Positions 9,198 to 17,511 of a DNA stretch of 64,000 nt are shown here, piece by piece; the stretch's first letter is position 1; each line of letters opens with the position of its first letter. A model generated the notes under the pieces. It did no database searches, had not been told where the DNA came from, and saw only the letters and a program-made list of their open reading frames with translations. The DNA lies in the NCBI GenBank assembly GCA_036924855.1, contig JBAGRP010000001.1, positions 6,684,001-6,748,000 on the forward strand, given 5' to 3'. Source of the stretch: Nitrobacteraceae bacterium AZCC 2146 (lineage in GTDB: Bacteria > Pseudomonadota > Alphaproteobacteria > Rhizobiales > Xanthobacteraceae). A program made the position numbers and the translations under genes.

Positions 9198-10940
9198 ATG
9201 GCGATGGACGAAATTCTCGACGGTCTCTCTGAAGTTTCCTGCGACGTACTGGTGATCGGCGGTGGAACCGCCGGGCCGATGGCAGCGCTGAAGGCGAAGC
9301 TGAAAAACCCCAAGGCCAATGTGGTCCTGCTGGAAAAAGCCAATGTGAAGCGCTCCGGCGCGATCTCCATGGGCATGGACGGGCTCAACAATGCGGTGAT
9401 CCCGGGTTATGCGACGCCCGAGCAGTACACCAAGGAAATCACCATCGCCAATGACGGCATCGTCGATCAGAAGGCGGTCTATAAATACGCCGAGAAGTGC
9501 TACTCGATCATCGAGGAGCTCGACAGCTTCGGGATTCGCTTTCTGAAGAACGAAAACGGCGACTACGCGGTCAAGAAGGTGCATCACATCGGCACCTATG
9601 TGCTGCCGATGCCGAATGGCGAAACCGTCAAGAAGGCGATCTATCGCCAGCTGCGCCGCGCCCGCATCCTGATTTCCAACCGCTACATGGCGACGCGCCT
9701 GCTGAAGAGCAGCGACGGACGCATCGCCGGCGCCGTCAGCGTCAACACCCGCACAGCGGAGATTCTGGTCATCAAGGCCAAGGCGGTGATCCTGTGCATG
9801 GGCGCCGCCGGCCGTCTCGGCCTGCCGACCTCCGGCTACATGTTCGGCACTTACGAGAACGCCGCGAATTCCGGGGACGGCTATGCGATGGCCTATCACG
9901 CTGGCGCCGCGCTCGCGAACCTCGAATGTTTTCAGATCAATCCGCTGATCAAGGACTATAACGGCCCGGCCTGCGCCTATGTAGCCGGTCCCTATGGGGC
10001 TTTCACCGCCAACAATGAGGGTGCGCGCTTCATCGAATGCGATTACTGGTCCGGCCAGATGATGCTGGAATTCTACAATGAACTGCAGTCCGGCAAGGGG
10101 CCGGTGTTCCTGCAGCTCAACCATCTTCACGAAAATACCATCAGTGAAATCGAAACCACGCTGCACAAGGTCGAGCGGCCGACGCGCGGGCTGTTTCACG
10201 AGGGCCGGACGACGGACTATCGCCGGGAGCCGATCGAGATGCATATCTCGGAAATCGGATTCTGCTCGGGCCACAGCGCATCCGGCGTGTTCGTCGACGA
10301 GTTCGCGCGCACCACGGTGCCGGGTCTCTATGCCGCCGGCGACATGGCGAGTGTGCCGCACAACTACATGCTCGGCGCCTTCACCAACGGCTCGGTGGCC
10401 GGCGAACATGCGATGGAATACGCCGACAACCATGATTTTGCGAGCTTCGACGCCGCCGATGTCGGCATCGAGCGCGATCGCGTGCTGGCGCCGACCAGGC
10501 GCGAAGACGGCATTCCGCCGAACCAGATCGAGTACAAGGCGCGCCGCCTGGTCAACGATTATCTGCAGCCACCGAAAGTCACCCGCAAGTTCGAGATCGG
10601 CCAGAAGCGTCTCGGCGAAGTGCGCGAGGACATGGAAACCCAGATGATAGCCCGCAACGCGCATGAACTGCTGCGCGCATTGGAAACCCAATCGATCCTC
10701 GATTGTGCCGACATGGCGGCGCATGCCTCGTTGTATCGCACCGAAAGCCGCTGGGGCCTCTATCACCTGCGCACCGATTATCCCGAGAAGGACAACGATA
10801 ACTGGTTCTGCCACACGCTGCTGAGCAAGAAGGACGGCAAGGTGAGCAGCGAGAAGCGTGCCGTCGAGCCCTACATCGTCCCGATCGCCGATGACGAGAA
10901 GGACCTCTATGACAAGCAGCGCATCCGCGCCAGCGCCTGA
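9198..10940 (+). CDS. AprA-like FAD oxidoreductase (fumarate reductase/adenylylsulfate reductase alpha family)
   Basis: A 580-residue flavoprotein of the succinate dehydrogenase/fumarate reductase/AprA superfamily. The N-terminal dinucleotide fold reads DVLVIGGGTAGPMAALKAK, followed by VVLLEKANVKRSGA. The second FAD-contact segment near residue 380 is VPGLYAAGDMASVPHNYMLGA. It lacks a Tat signal, so it is cytoplasmic, unlike periplasmic fumarate reductases. Pairing with a small AprB-like ferredoxin 33 bases downstream points to an AprBA-type two-electron enzyme. There is no adjacent sat or qmo gene, so true dissimilatory APS reductase function is doubtful. The substrate is probably what the two flanking importers bring in. 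Confidence 0.85.
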   Translation: MAMDEILDGLSEVSCDVLVIGGGTAGPMAALKAKLKNPKANVVLLEKANVKRSGAISMGMDGLNNAVIPGYATPEQYTKEITIANDGIVDQKAVYKYAEKCYSIIEELDSFGIRFLKNENGDYAVKKVHHIGTYVLPMPNGETVKKAIYRQLRRARILISNRYMATRLLKSSDGRIAGAVSVNTRTAEILVIKAKAVILCMGAAGRLGLPTSGYMFGTYENAANSGDGYAMAYHAGAALANLECFQINPLIKDYNGPACAYVAGPYGAFTANNEGARFIECDYWSGQMMLEFYNELQSGKGPVFLQLNHLHENTISEIETTLHKVERPTRGLFHEGRTTDYRREPIEMHISEIGFCSGHSASGVFVDEFARTTVPGLYAAGDMASVPHNYMLGAFTNGSVAGEHAMEYADNHDFASFDAADVGIERDRVLAPTRREDGIPPNQIEYKARRLVNDYLQPPKVTRKFEIGQKRLGEVREDMETQMIARNAHELLRALETQSILDCADMAAHASLYRTESRWGLYHLRTDYPEKDNDNWFCHTLLSKKDGKVSSEKRAVEPYIVPIADDEKDLYDKQRIRASA

Positions 10941-10972
10941 CGTCCGCAACAATTTTTCGATGGAGTCGAACG

Positions 10973-11206
10973 ATGCCTCTCGCCAGTTATGAAACCTCCG
11001 TGCCGGTCGTCGTCGACGAAGCCAAGTGCATCGCCGACAAGGGCTGCACGGTCTGCGTCGATGTTTGTCCGCTCGATGTGCTGCGCATCAGCGACATGAC
11101 AGGCAAGGCCTTCATGGCCTACGACGAATGCTGGTACTGCATGCCGTGCGAGGCAGATTGCCCGACCGGCGCCGTCAAGGTCAACATCCCTTATCTGCTG
11201 AGGTGA
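10973..11206 (+). CDS. Two-[4Fe-4S] ferredoxin subunit, AprB-like
   Basis: A 77-residue ferredoxin that most likely passes electrons to or from the flavoprotein encoded just upstream. Cluster 1 is CIADKGCTVCVDVCP, with an insertion between the first two Cys as in AprB, and cluster 2 is CWYCMPCEADCP. The spacing and the short C-terminal tail (VKVNIPYLLR) resemble the AprB core without its long tail. A GGAG precedes the ATG. The next gene starts only 3 bases after the stop. Confidence 0.88.
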   Translation: MPLASYETSVPVVVDEAKCIADKGCTVCVDVCPLDVLRISDMTGKAFMAYDECWYCMPCEADCPTGAVKVNIPYLLR

Positions 11207-11209
11207 GTC

Positions 11210-12187
11210 ATGGCCGATCCGTTCGAATCCTACGACGACCTGGATGACGTCGATGATCGTCTGCATGCCGCCGATCCCGGTGAGCGCCGCGTCGCTATCA
11301 TCGCACTCAGTCATTCCGGTGATCCGGCAGCGGTCGGGCATCTCGCAGGGATGACCGACGATCCCGACGCCGGCGTCCGGCAGCAGGTCGCGTTGGCGCT
11401 CGGCGAGTTCGATGGTCCGGAGGCGGCTGCTGCACTGGCAAAGGTCGTGGTCGATCCCGAACAGGCGGTGGCGACAGCGGCCGCAGATGCCATGGCGGAA
11501 TTGAAGGATCCGGCCAGCGCCGATGCGATCCTGCCGCTGGTCAGCCACGCCCATGCGTTCGTGAGAATGGCGGCGCTGCGCGCCTTGAAGGAATTGCGTC
11601 GCAAGGATTCGCTGAAGCCCGCGCTCGACGCCCTGCGCGATGTCGATGCGTCGGTGCGCGTGCAGGCGATCGGCGTGATCGGCTTCCTCAAGCTGGAAGA
11701 ATCGATTCCGGCCCTGACGTCAGCGACATCGGATAGCGATCCGCATGTTCGTCGCGCGGCTGTCAGTGCATTGGCCTTCTCGCATATGAAGCCGGCGGCG
11801 GAGTCGATCACCCGCGCGCTGTCCGATACCGATTGGATGGTGCGGGAAATCGCGGCGGAAACGCTGGGCACCAATGTCAACGGCATTCAGGCAGCAGATG
11901 CATTGATCAAGGCCACGACAGACGAATTCTGGCAGGTGCGGCTGAAGGCGGTACGCAGCCTCGGCAAGATGAAGGTCGCGCGCGCCGTCGCAGCCATTGG
12001 CGCTTGCATCGCCCACACCCAAGCCAATCTGCGCAAGGAAGGCGCGGCGGCACTGGGTGAAATCGCCGACCCCGCCGGTCTGATATTCCTCGAGCCGATT
12101 GCCAATGATGCTGACCCCGAAGTTCGCAAAAACGCGCGTTGGGCGATGCAGCGCATCCTTGCGAATGAGAGTGCCACCGGATCCTGA
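11210..12187 (+). CDS. HEAT-repeat (PBS lyase-like) protein
   Basis: A 325-residue alpha-solenoid built of about eight HEAT/PBS-lyase-type repeats, for example DPAAVGHLAGMTDDPDAGVRQQVALALGEF and DPEVRKNARWAMQRIL. Such proteins act as protein-binding scaffolds or in cofactor attachment. No signal peptide is present. Its start 3 bases after the ferredoxin stop shows it is part of the flavoprotein operon, so an assembly or docking role for the AprBA-like pair is the best guess. It converges with the importer 2 operon across a gap of about 40 bases. Confidence 0.85.
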   Translation: MADPFESYDDLDDVDDRLHAADPGERRVAIIALSHSGDPAAVGHLAGMTDDPDAGVRQQVALALGEFDGPEAAAALAKVVVDPEQAVATAAADAMAELKDPASADAILPLVSHAHAFVRMAALRALKELRRKDSLKPALDALRDVDASVRVQAIGVIGFLKLEESIPALTSATSDSDPHVRRAAVSALAFSHMKPAAESITRALSDTDWMVREIAAETLGTNVNGIQAADALIKATTDEFWQVRLKAVRSLGKMKVARAVAAIGACIAHTQANLRKEGAAALGEIADPAGLIFLEPIANDADPEVRKNARWAMQRILANESATGS

Positions 12188-12230
12188 TCGAGGGGGGACG
12201 GCCACGCGGCAGACCATCGCTGCGTGGTGT

Positions 12231-13076
12231 CTAGCGGAGCGCCTGCTGGTCGAATGATCGCAGGCTTTCGGTCCGGATGAGATCGAGGCACTCTTTCTTC
12301 AGCGCAATGTAGGCGGAGTCCAGCACGATCTTGCTCGTTCGGGGCCGCGGCAGATCGATGCGCAGATCGCGCAGGATGCGCCCGGGGCCAGCGCTCATCA
12401 GCAAGACCCGGTCCGCGAGAAAGATTGCCTCGTCGATATCGTGCGTAACGAAAACGATCGTCGTTCCGACCTGGGCCCAAAGGCTGAGGAGACTTTCCTG
12501 CATCACAACGCGCGTCTGCGCATCCAGGGCGCCAAAGGGCTCATCCATCAGGAGAACGCCGGGCCGGTTGGCCAAAGCGCGCGCGATCGCGACGCGTTGC
12601 TGCATGCCTCCCGAAAGCGTATGCGGATAGGCATCGGCAAATTTAGTCAGACCGATCATGGCGATCAGATCGTCGGCAATGGCGCGGGCTTCTCCGGTCG
12701 TTTTTCCGAGCATGCTTGGCCCGTGCGCAATATTGCTGCGGACTGACTTCCAGGGAAACAGGTGGGGCTGTTGGAAGACCATTCCCCGGTCGGGGCCTGG
12801 TCCCGTCACGAGCTTTCCTGCGACGCTTACCGAGCCGGAGTAGGGCGTCTCGAATCCGGCGATCGTATTCAGGACGGTGGATTTCCCGCATCCGGATGGA
12901 CCGAGAAGACAGACGAATTCGCCACGCATGATCTGGAATGAGACGCGGTCGGCCGCGATCATCTGGCCTTTCGGGGAATCGAACACGATGCTGACATCGG
13001 CGACATCGATCTCGACCGGGGCTGACGCCTCGTCGCTGTCGATATCCGGATGATTGGCGGCGAGCTGAACGGTCAT
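12231..13076 (-). CDS. NitT/TauT-type ABC transporter ATPase (importer 2)
   Basis: The ATPase subunit of the second importer. Motifs are GPSGCGKST (Walker A), FQQPHLFPW (Q-loop), LSGGMQQR (signature), VLLMDEPFGALD (Walker B) and VTHDIDEA (H-loop). The ATG at 13076 overlaps the permease stop as ATGA; a GTG two codons earlier is also open. The first 25 residues are an acidic, unconserved extension. It is similar to but clearly distinct from the importer 1 ATPase, so this is not a recent duplication. Confidence 0.9.
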   Translation of the reverse strand: MTVQLAANHPDIDSDEASAPVEIDVADVSIVFDSPKGQMIAADRVSFQIMRGEFVCLLGPSGCGKSTVLNTIAGFETPYSGSVSVAGKLVTGPGPDRGMVFQQPHLFPWKSVRSNIAHGPSMLGKTTGEARAIADDLIAMIGLTKFADAYPHTLSGGMQQRVAIARALANRPGVLLMDEPFGALDAQTRVVMQESLLSLWAQVGTTIVFVTHDIDEAIFLADRVLLMSAGPGRILRDLRIDLPRPRTSKIVLDSAYIALKKECLDLIRTESLRSFDQQALR

Positions 13077-13834
13077 CGCCACCAGACCAATCGTTGGGTC
13101 ACCGCGGCGAATCCGCGATCGGCAATGAACGACACCGCGCCGAGTGCGACGAGACCTCCCATCACCTGGCCGGTTTGAAGATTTTGCTGGGCGATTTCGA
13201 TGCGGTAAACGATGCCGGCAAATGACCCGGCCAGCTCCGCGGCGACCAGCGTGTAGAACGAGATGCTGACGGCCGTCCGAAGCCCGACCGCGATATAGGG
13301 AAGCGCCCCGAACAGGACGATTTCACTGAGCATCCGGCGTTTCGGGGTGCCCAGCATGAGTGCGGCGCGGATCAGGCCGCGATCGATCTTCTGGACGCCG
13401 ATATGCGTGGTCAGCCAGACCGTGAAAAAGACACCCCAGAAAACAAGAAATATCTTTCCGGTTTCGGACAGGCCAAACCAGAGGATGACGATCGGGACGA
13501 AGGCGATCGGCGGAATGGGGCGCAGGATATGAAAGATCGGTGAGAGGAAGCTGGAGATCAACTGGAATTGGCCGGTCAGCACGCCAAGCAGCACACCGAT
13601 CGACGCGCCCAGGACGAAGCCAACGACGACACGGCAGACGCTTACGGCGAGATCGATCGCGAACTGTCCGCTCCTGATCCATTCGATCATCGCGACTGCG
13701 ACCACCGAGGGCGGTGGAAACAGGGTGATGTTCACGATATGCGATCTGGAAACCAGCTCCCATACCAGAAAGAACAGCGGGATCGACAGGATCGAGATGG
13801 CGGTGTTGAGCCGTTGCGCTTGCCTGGTTGTCAT
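13073..13834 (-). CDS. NitT/TauT-type ABC transporter permease (importer 2)
   Basis: A 253-residue inner-membrane subunit with about six membrane segments, starting ILSIPLFFLVWELVSRS. The EAA loop reads AALMLGTPKRRMLSEIVLFGALP. The ATG at 13834 is chosen because the first transmembrane segment follows directly. The longer opening upstream reads through the binding-protein gene in another frame. It begins 12 bases after the binding-protein stop. Confidence 0.88.
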   Translation of the reverse strand: MTTRQAQRLNTAISILSIPLFFLVWELVSRSHIVNITLFPPPSVVAVAMIEWIRSGQFAIDLAVSVCRVVVGFVLGASIGVLLGVLTGQFQLISSFLSPIFHILRPIPPIAFVPIVILWFGLSETGKIFLVFWGVFFTVWLTTHIGVQKIDRGLIRAALMLGTPKRRMLSEIVLFGALPYIAVGLRTAVSISFYTLVAAELAGSFAGIVYRIEIAQQNLQTGQVMGGLVALGAVSFIADRGFAAVTQRLVWWR

Positions 13835-13845
13835 GGCGGCGTTCT

Positions 13846-14841
13846 TTAACCGCCGGGCTGGTTCGAATAGGTAACCCGCTTGGCGTCGATGCCCTTCAAA
13901 GACCCTGGCGACAGCACCTTGAGAAAGTCGGGCATCGCCGCGCCTGGCGGATGATTGCCGGTCTCGAGCCGCCACGCCGCGTGGGTCTTGAGAATATCGA
14001 TCTGTTTGTCATCCAGAACTACCTGATAGACATAGTCGGCCCAGATCGGCGCCAGATCTTCACGCTTGATCCCGACCGTCTTCGCGACCACCGTGATCGC
14101 CTCTTCGGAGTTCGCTTTCATCCAGCCTTCCGCATCGATCATGGCCGCGAGAAATTTCTCCACCAGCGGACCATTCTTGGCAAGATAGTCCTGCATCACG
14201 ACGATGTTGAAGGTTTCTGAATAGATGCCCTTGGTGTCGATCTCGGCAACATCGGCGCCCAACGTCTTCGTGGCGTTGGCGATATGCGGCTCCCAGGTGT
14301 CGAATGCATCGATGCTGCCGGCAACTAGCGCTGGCAGCATCTCCTGGGGCCGCAAGTTGACGAGCGTGACATCATCCTTCTTTAGCCCGGCCCTGCTCAG
14401 CAAAGCCGAGGTGTAGACCTCGCTGCCGGTGCCGGCCGTGAAGGCGATCCTCTTGCCCTTCAGATCAGCCTTGCTCTTGATGCCGGCCTTGCTGGCAACC
14501 ACTGTTTTGAGGTCGGAATATTCCATGCGGGCGAGAAACGCGATGGGCTGTGCGGCCATCGCCGCCGCGGTGACCGGCGCCTCCGCGGTCGTGGCAATGT
14601 CGGCACCGCCGCCAACCACCGTGTCGAGACACTGCTTTCCAGAGGTGAAATTGCTGACCGAGATGTCGAGACCTCGTTTTTCGAAGAATCCCTTCTCCTT
14701 CGCAACGATCACAATTCCGGATATTGGCCCAAGGTTCTGCGCAAGCCTGGCCTTGAGCAGCTCGGCATGCGCCTGACCGGGGTGAAAGACGGACGTCAGC
14801 AGCATCGCAGCGGTGAAAGCAGCCGATCTTGCGTTCAACAT
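13846..14841 (-). CDS. NitT/TauT-type periplasmic binding protein (importer 2)
   Basis: A 331-residue exported binding protein of standard SsuA/TauA length. The signal peptide is SAAFTAAMLLTSVFHPGQAHA. The mature protein shows the family pattern (IVIVAKEKGFFEKRGLDISV; LKGKRIAFTAGTGSEVYTSALL; VAGSIDAFDTWEPHIA). GGAGG 6 bases before the ATG fixes the start. It is the first gene of the importer 2 operon. A GCAATTAAT half-palindrome stands 65 bases upstream. Aliphatic sulfonate-like substrates are plausible but unproven. Confidence 0.88.
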   Translation of the reverse strand: MLNARSAAFTAAMLLTSVFHPGQAHAELLKARLAQNLGPISGIVIVAKEKGFFEKRGLDISVSNFTSGKQCLDTVVGGGADIATTAEAPVTAAAMAAQPIAFLARMEYSDLKTVVASKAGIKSKADLKGKRIAFTAGTGSEVYTSALLSRAGLKKDDVTLVNLRPQEMLPALVAGSIDAFDTWEPHIANATKTLGADVAEIDTKGIYSETFNIVVMQDYLAKNGPLVEKFLAAMIDAEGWMKANSEEAITVVAKTVGIKREDLAPIWADYVYQVVLDDKQIDILKTHAAWRLETGNHPPGAAMPDFLKVLSPGSLKGIDAKRVTYSNQPGG

Positions 14842-14905
14842 ACCCAGCCTCCGAACATTCGAGTTTGACGTCGGGATAATTTATTTCGCGGGAGGAAAAC
14901 TCAAA

Positions 14906-14914
14906 GCAATTAAT
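14906..14914. promoter_or_regulatory. GCAATTAAT half-site upstream of importer 2
   Basis: These nine bases equal the left three quarters of the palindrome at 9018 and lie about 65 bases before the importer 2 binding-protein start, at a promoter-like distance. Confidence 0.4.
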
Positions 14915-15023
14915 CCACATCGCCGGCATGAAGAAGCGTCAGCCGATGCACAAAGGAAGAGCCAACGCGCCAATTTAAGCGGCACGATATATTCATTCCA
15001 AGGCAACAGCGGCGCGCGAAATC

Positions 15024-16397
15024 TTAGCCCGGCTTAGATCCGACTGCGCCTTCAAACGAACGTCCAAGCGTGCGTACCAACCCGTCCTCGCCCGCGCGCG
15101 ACACGAAGCAAAGTGAAGACCGCAAGCCGTCCGAGCGCACCTGGCCGGGAATCGCAACAGCGCACATGTCGAGGGGATTCACAAAATAAGTGTACGTTCC
15201 CATCGCGGTATTGAGCGCCATCGGATCGGACAACATCTGATCGATGGTGAAAATGGTCGGCACCGTCGGGACGACCATGGCGTCGCAACCTTGCAACACA
15301 ATGCTGGCCTGCCGTTGCGCCGACTTCATCGCGTAGATCGCTGCCAGCGCATCCCTCGCGGTGTATTTGAAGCCGGGCTCGATCGAGGCCCAGACGGCGG
15401 GATGGATGGCTTCCGGATTGTTCTGGACGACATCGGCATAGTCGATCAACCGCTCGGCAACCATGGCGCTTTGAAAGACCAGGCGGCCGGCCTCCTCAAA
15501 AATCGTAAAATCCACCGGCCTCAATCGGTGCCCCAGGCTTTCAAGCGTCGCCAGGTTGCTCTCGTATGTGCTGCGCGCCTCGTCGTCGCCAAAGAACTTG
15601 AGCTGCTCCGAACGCGGAATCGCGAGCGTCAAACGCTCCGGCAGCCGCAGCCGGAGGTCGATCTCATCCGCATCCGCCCGACTCAACGGGTCCTGAACGT
15701 CGAACCCCGCGATATGCTCCAGAATTTCATAGGCTTCATCGGAGAGCCTGGCGAAAACCGGGATGCAGTCGAACGCTCGGTTGTTGTAAAGTAGGCCGCG
15801 CGAACTCACGAGCCCGATCGTCGGTTTCAGGCCAACGATGCCGTTGCATGCCGCCGGCACGCGCCCCGAACCTCCCGTATCGGTGCCGAGCGAGAATGCG
15901 ACGATGCCACGCGCGACCGCAACCGCCGAGCCCGAGCTCGACCCGCCGGGAATGTAAGCTGGATTGATGGCATTTCGGCAAAGCGGGTCAGGGCTTCGCG
16001 TCCCGTTCAGTCCCGTCGCGAATTGATCCAGTGTATTCTTGCCGATCAGGACCGCGCCCGCTTCCTCCAGCCGCGTGACGGCCGGTGCGGACTGCTCCGG
16101 TTTCAATCGCAGCGCCGGACAATTACTCGTGGTCAGCATGCCGGCAACGTGGATGCTGTCCTTGACCGAGAACGGCACGCCCAGAAGCGGCAAGACTGCC
16201 CCCGCATCCGACTTGGCCTGTAATTGTCGCGCACGCTCCACAGCCTCGTCTGGCGGCACGAACGACGTGAATACGCCATCGGCCGAGCACGCCTGTGCGC
16301 GGCGGCAGGCTTCCCCAATGACCAAGTCGGCCGTCAAGCCATCCGCAAGAGCACGACGGATTGAGGCAAAGCTGAATTCGAGCGACGCGAGAGTCAT
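15024..16397 (-). CDS. Amidase-signature hydrolase, allophanate-hydrolase-like (AtzF N-terminal type)
   Basis: A 457-residue amidase of the Ser-cisSer-Lys family. Lys79 (PFSVKD), Ser153 (PGGSSSGSA) and Ser177 (GTDTGGSGR) keep the 74 and 98 residue spacing I recall for the AtzF triad. AtzF hydrolyses allophanate to ammonia and CO2. The C-terminal domain of full-length allophanate hydrolase (total about 600 residues) is absent, so this could be a stand-alone amidase with another substrate. The ATG at 16397 has AAGGA 9 bases upstream. It is transcribed in the same direction as importer 2, about 180 bases upstream of it. Confidence 0.83.
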   Translation of the reverse strand: MTLASLEFSFASIRRALADGLTADLVIGEACRRAQACSADGVFTSFVPPDEAVERARQLQAKSDAGAVLPLLGVPFSVKDSIHVAGMLTTSNCPALRLKPEQSAPAVTRLEEAGAVLIGKNTLDQFATGLNGTRSPDPLCRNAINPAYIPGGSSSGSAVAVARGIVAFSLGTDTGGSGRVPAACNGIVGLKPTIGLVSSRGLLYNNRAFDCIPVFARLSDEAYEILEHIAGFDVQDPLSRADADEIDLRLRLPERLTLAIPRSEQLKFFGDDEARSTYESNLATLESLGHRLRPVDFTIFEEAGRLVFQSAMVAERLIDYADVVQNNPEAIHPAVWASIEPGFKYTARDALAAIYAMKSAQRQASIVLQGCDAMVVPTVPTIFTIDQMLSDPMALNTAMGTYTYFVNPLDMCAVAIPGQVRSDGLRSSLCFVSRAGEDGLVRTLGRSFEGAVGSKPG

Positions 16398-16423
16398 GTC
16401 AGATTTTTCCTTTGGATTCGGGT

Positions 16424-16681
16424 TCACTGTTGGACCCCGATTTTTTTAAGGACGGCCAGACTCGCCGTAACGATGGCGATCGTCATTGCGGCGGCGAGAA
16501 GAGACAGGGATATCGATGGGTATACAGGAACGGCCGTGACGGGCGACAATACGATGGTCAGGATCGGCATAGCCGCAAGTGCAAAACCGGATCCTGAATA
16601 GCCCCGAACAACCTCTCCAAAAACGCCGGAAATCAAGATGATCACGAAGGTTCGCCCATCGGGGATTAGAGCCATTAGCAA
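16424..16681 (-). pseudogene. TauE/SafE-like sulfite exporter, N-terminal fragment
   Basis: An 85-residue hydrophobic fragment that resembles the first two membrane helices of TauE/SafE-family permeases (VVRGYSGSGFALAAMPILTIVLSP; the family has G-x-G-F-G/A-L followed by P). Intact members have about 250 residues and 7-8 helices; this frame stops after about two and a half. It lies 26 bases upstream of the amidase. I read it as a gene cut short by rearrangement, not a functional protein. It hints that the locus once handled sulfite released from organosulfur compounds. Confidence 0.5.
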
Positions 16682-16764
16682 AGCCGTGCGGAATCCGCTG
16701 CCGTTCGTAGTGAAGGCCTATTGCCTCACGGGACTAGGTTGAGGATTTTTTCAGACAATAGAGA

Positions 16765-16776
16765 GCAATTAATTGT
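16765..16776. promoter_or_regulatory. GCAATTAATTGT, candidate regulator site upstream of amidase unit
   Basis: Matches 11 of 12 positions of the palindrome at 9018. It lies about 84 bases upstream of the TauE-like fragment, which heads the amidase transcription unit. Its presence ties this unit to the flavoprotein/importer genes. Confidence 0.45.
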
Positions 16777-17199
16777 CATCCGAGCGCTACGCGGCGCAAT
16801 CCCAAGCAACCGCGCGCACGCAAAGATCAGGCTGACATGCTTCATGCGCGACAATGGCCTCATTGGAGGAATTGTCGGTTGCCGCAGCACGCGTTGTGGT
16901 TGCTCTTGACGAAGCTAAACGCGTGCGGCTCACTGCATTACGACGCGGTGTGACAAGCCGCGCAACACCGGTGAGGGACACCGCGCATCTCCTCCGTTGG
17001 CACGACTGCAGCATTAGTTGGGTTCGATGGTGCCGCTTTGAAAGCGAAAGCCAACCGGAAGCTCGGACTTTTACTGAGTAAAAGTGCAACTTCGCCTTTA
17101 GGCTGCAGTTTGTGCAACAATCGGTTACAAAATGATCGCGTTCAGTGAAAGCGTACCGCTCAGAACGTCTTGAGGTCGATCAGTCGCCTACATAAGCAT
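16777..17199. other. Intergenic stretch, no gene recognised
   Basis: No reading frame here has a family resemblance, a ribosome site or plausible codon use on either strand. It lies between the amidase unit and transposase debris and is probably decayed DNA. Confidence 0.5.
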
Positions 17200-17343
17200 G
17201 ACTGGCCCCCACGAAGTGGTCCGTTTGGAATGGTAGTTTAGAGCCGGATCATCAGGCTCTCACGGGTGAACTCGTCGATGATGCACAGCATCCCGAATGC
17301 TTTTCCCATCATGGGTGCGATCAGCAACGAAGTCATAGGACCA
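17200..17343 (-). pseudogene. IS3-family (IS407-like) transposase remnant
   Basis: Read on the minus strand this encodes WSYDFVADRTHDGK, then, after a one-base frameshift, LCIIDEFTRESLMIRL. That is the start of the integrase catalytic core of IS3-family OrfB. Homology then jumps to a tail (17200-17236) resembling the 3' end of such elements (ACCACTTCGTGGGGGC). The rest of the core is missing, so the element is internally deleted and dead. Confidence 0.6.
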
Positions 17344-17511
17344 TGTATGGAGGCGCCGTTGTCAAGCTGTCTTGGTTCTGGTGCACGGGTCGATTGCAGC
17401 CATGTATCCCGCCCTCGGGTGTTCCCTTGGCTATTATGGAGATCCGCGGATCGGCGCCCATCAGACGTGCGGACTTGTGAGTCCGAGGAGCTACACGGGC
17501 CTGGCCGCGCA

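Noticed and set aside
9138..10952. Long open frame (604 codons) antisense to the AprA-like gene
   Set aside because: It mirrors the real gene codon by codon in a GC-rich genome, has no domain resemblance and no ribosome site.
9198..11206. Calling the flavoprotein/ferredoxin pair a true APS reductase (aprAB)
   Set aside because: No sat, qmo or dsr genes nearby, a short ferredoxin without the AprB tail, and importer context; resemblance supports only AprBA-like.
12188..12230. Possible bidirectional terminator between the HEAT gene and importer 2 ATPase
   Set aside because: Only a short CCACGC/GCGTGG pairing with a long loop and no T-run; too weak to call.
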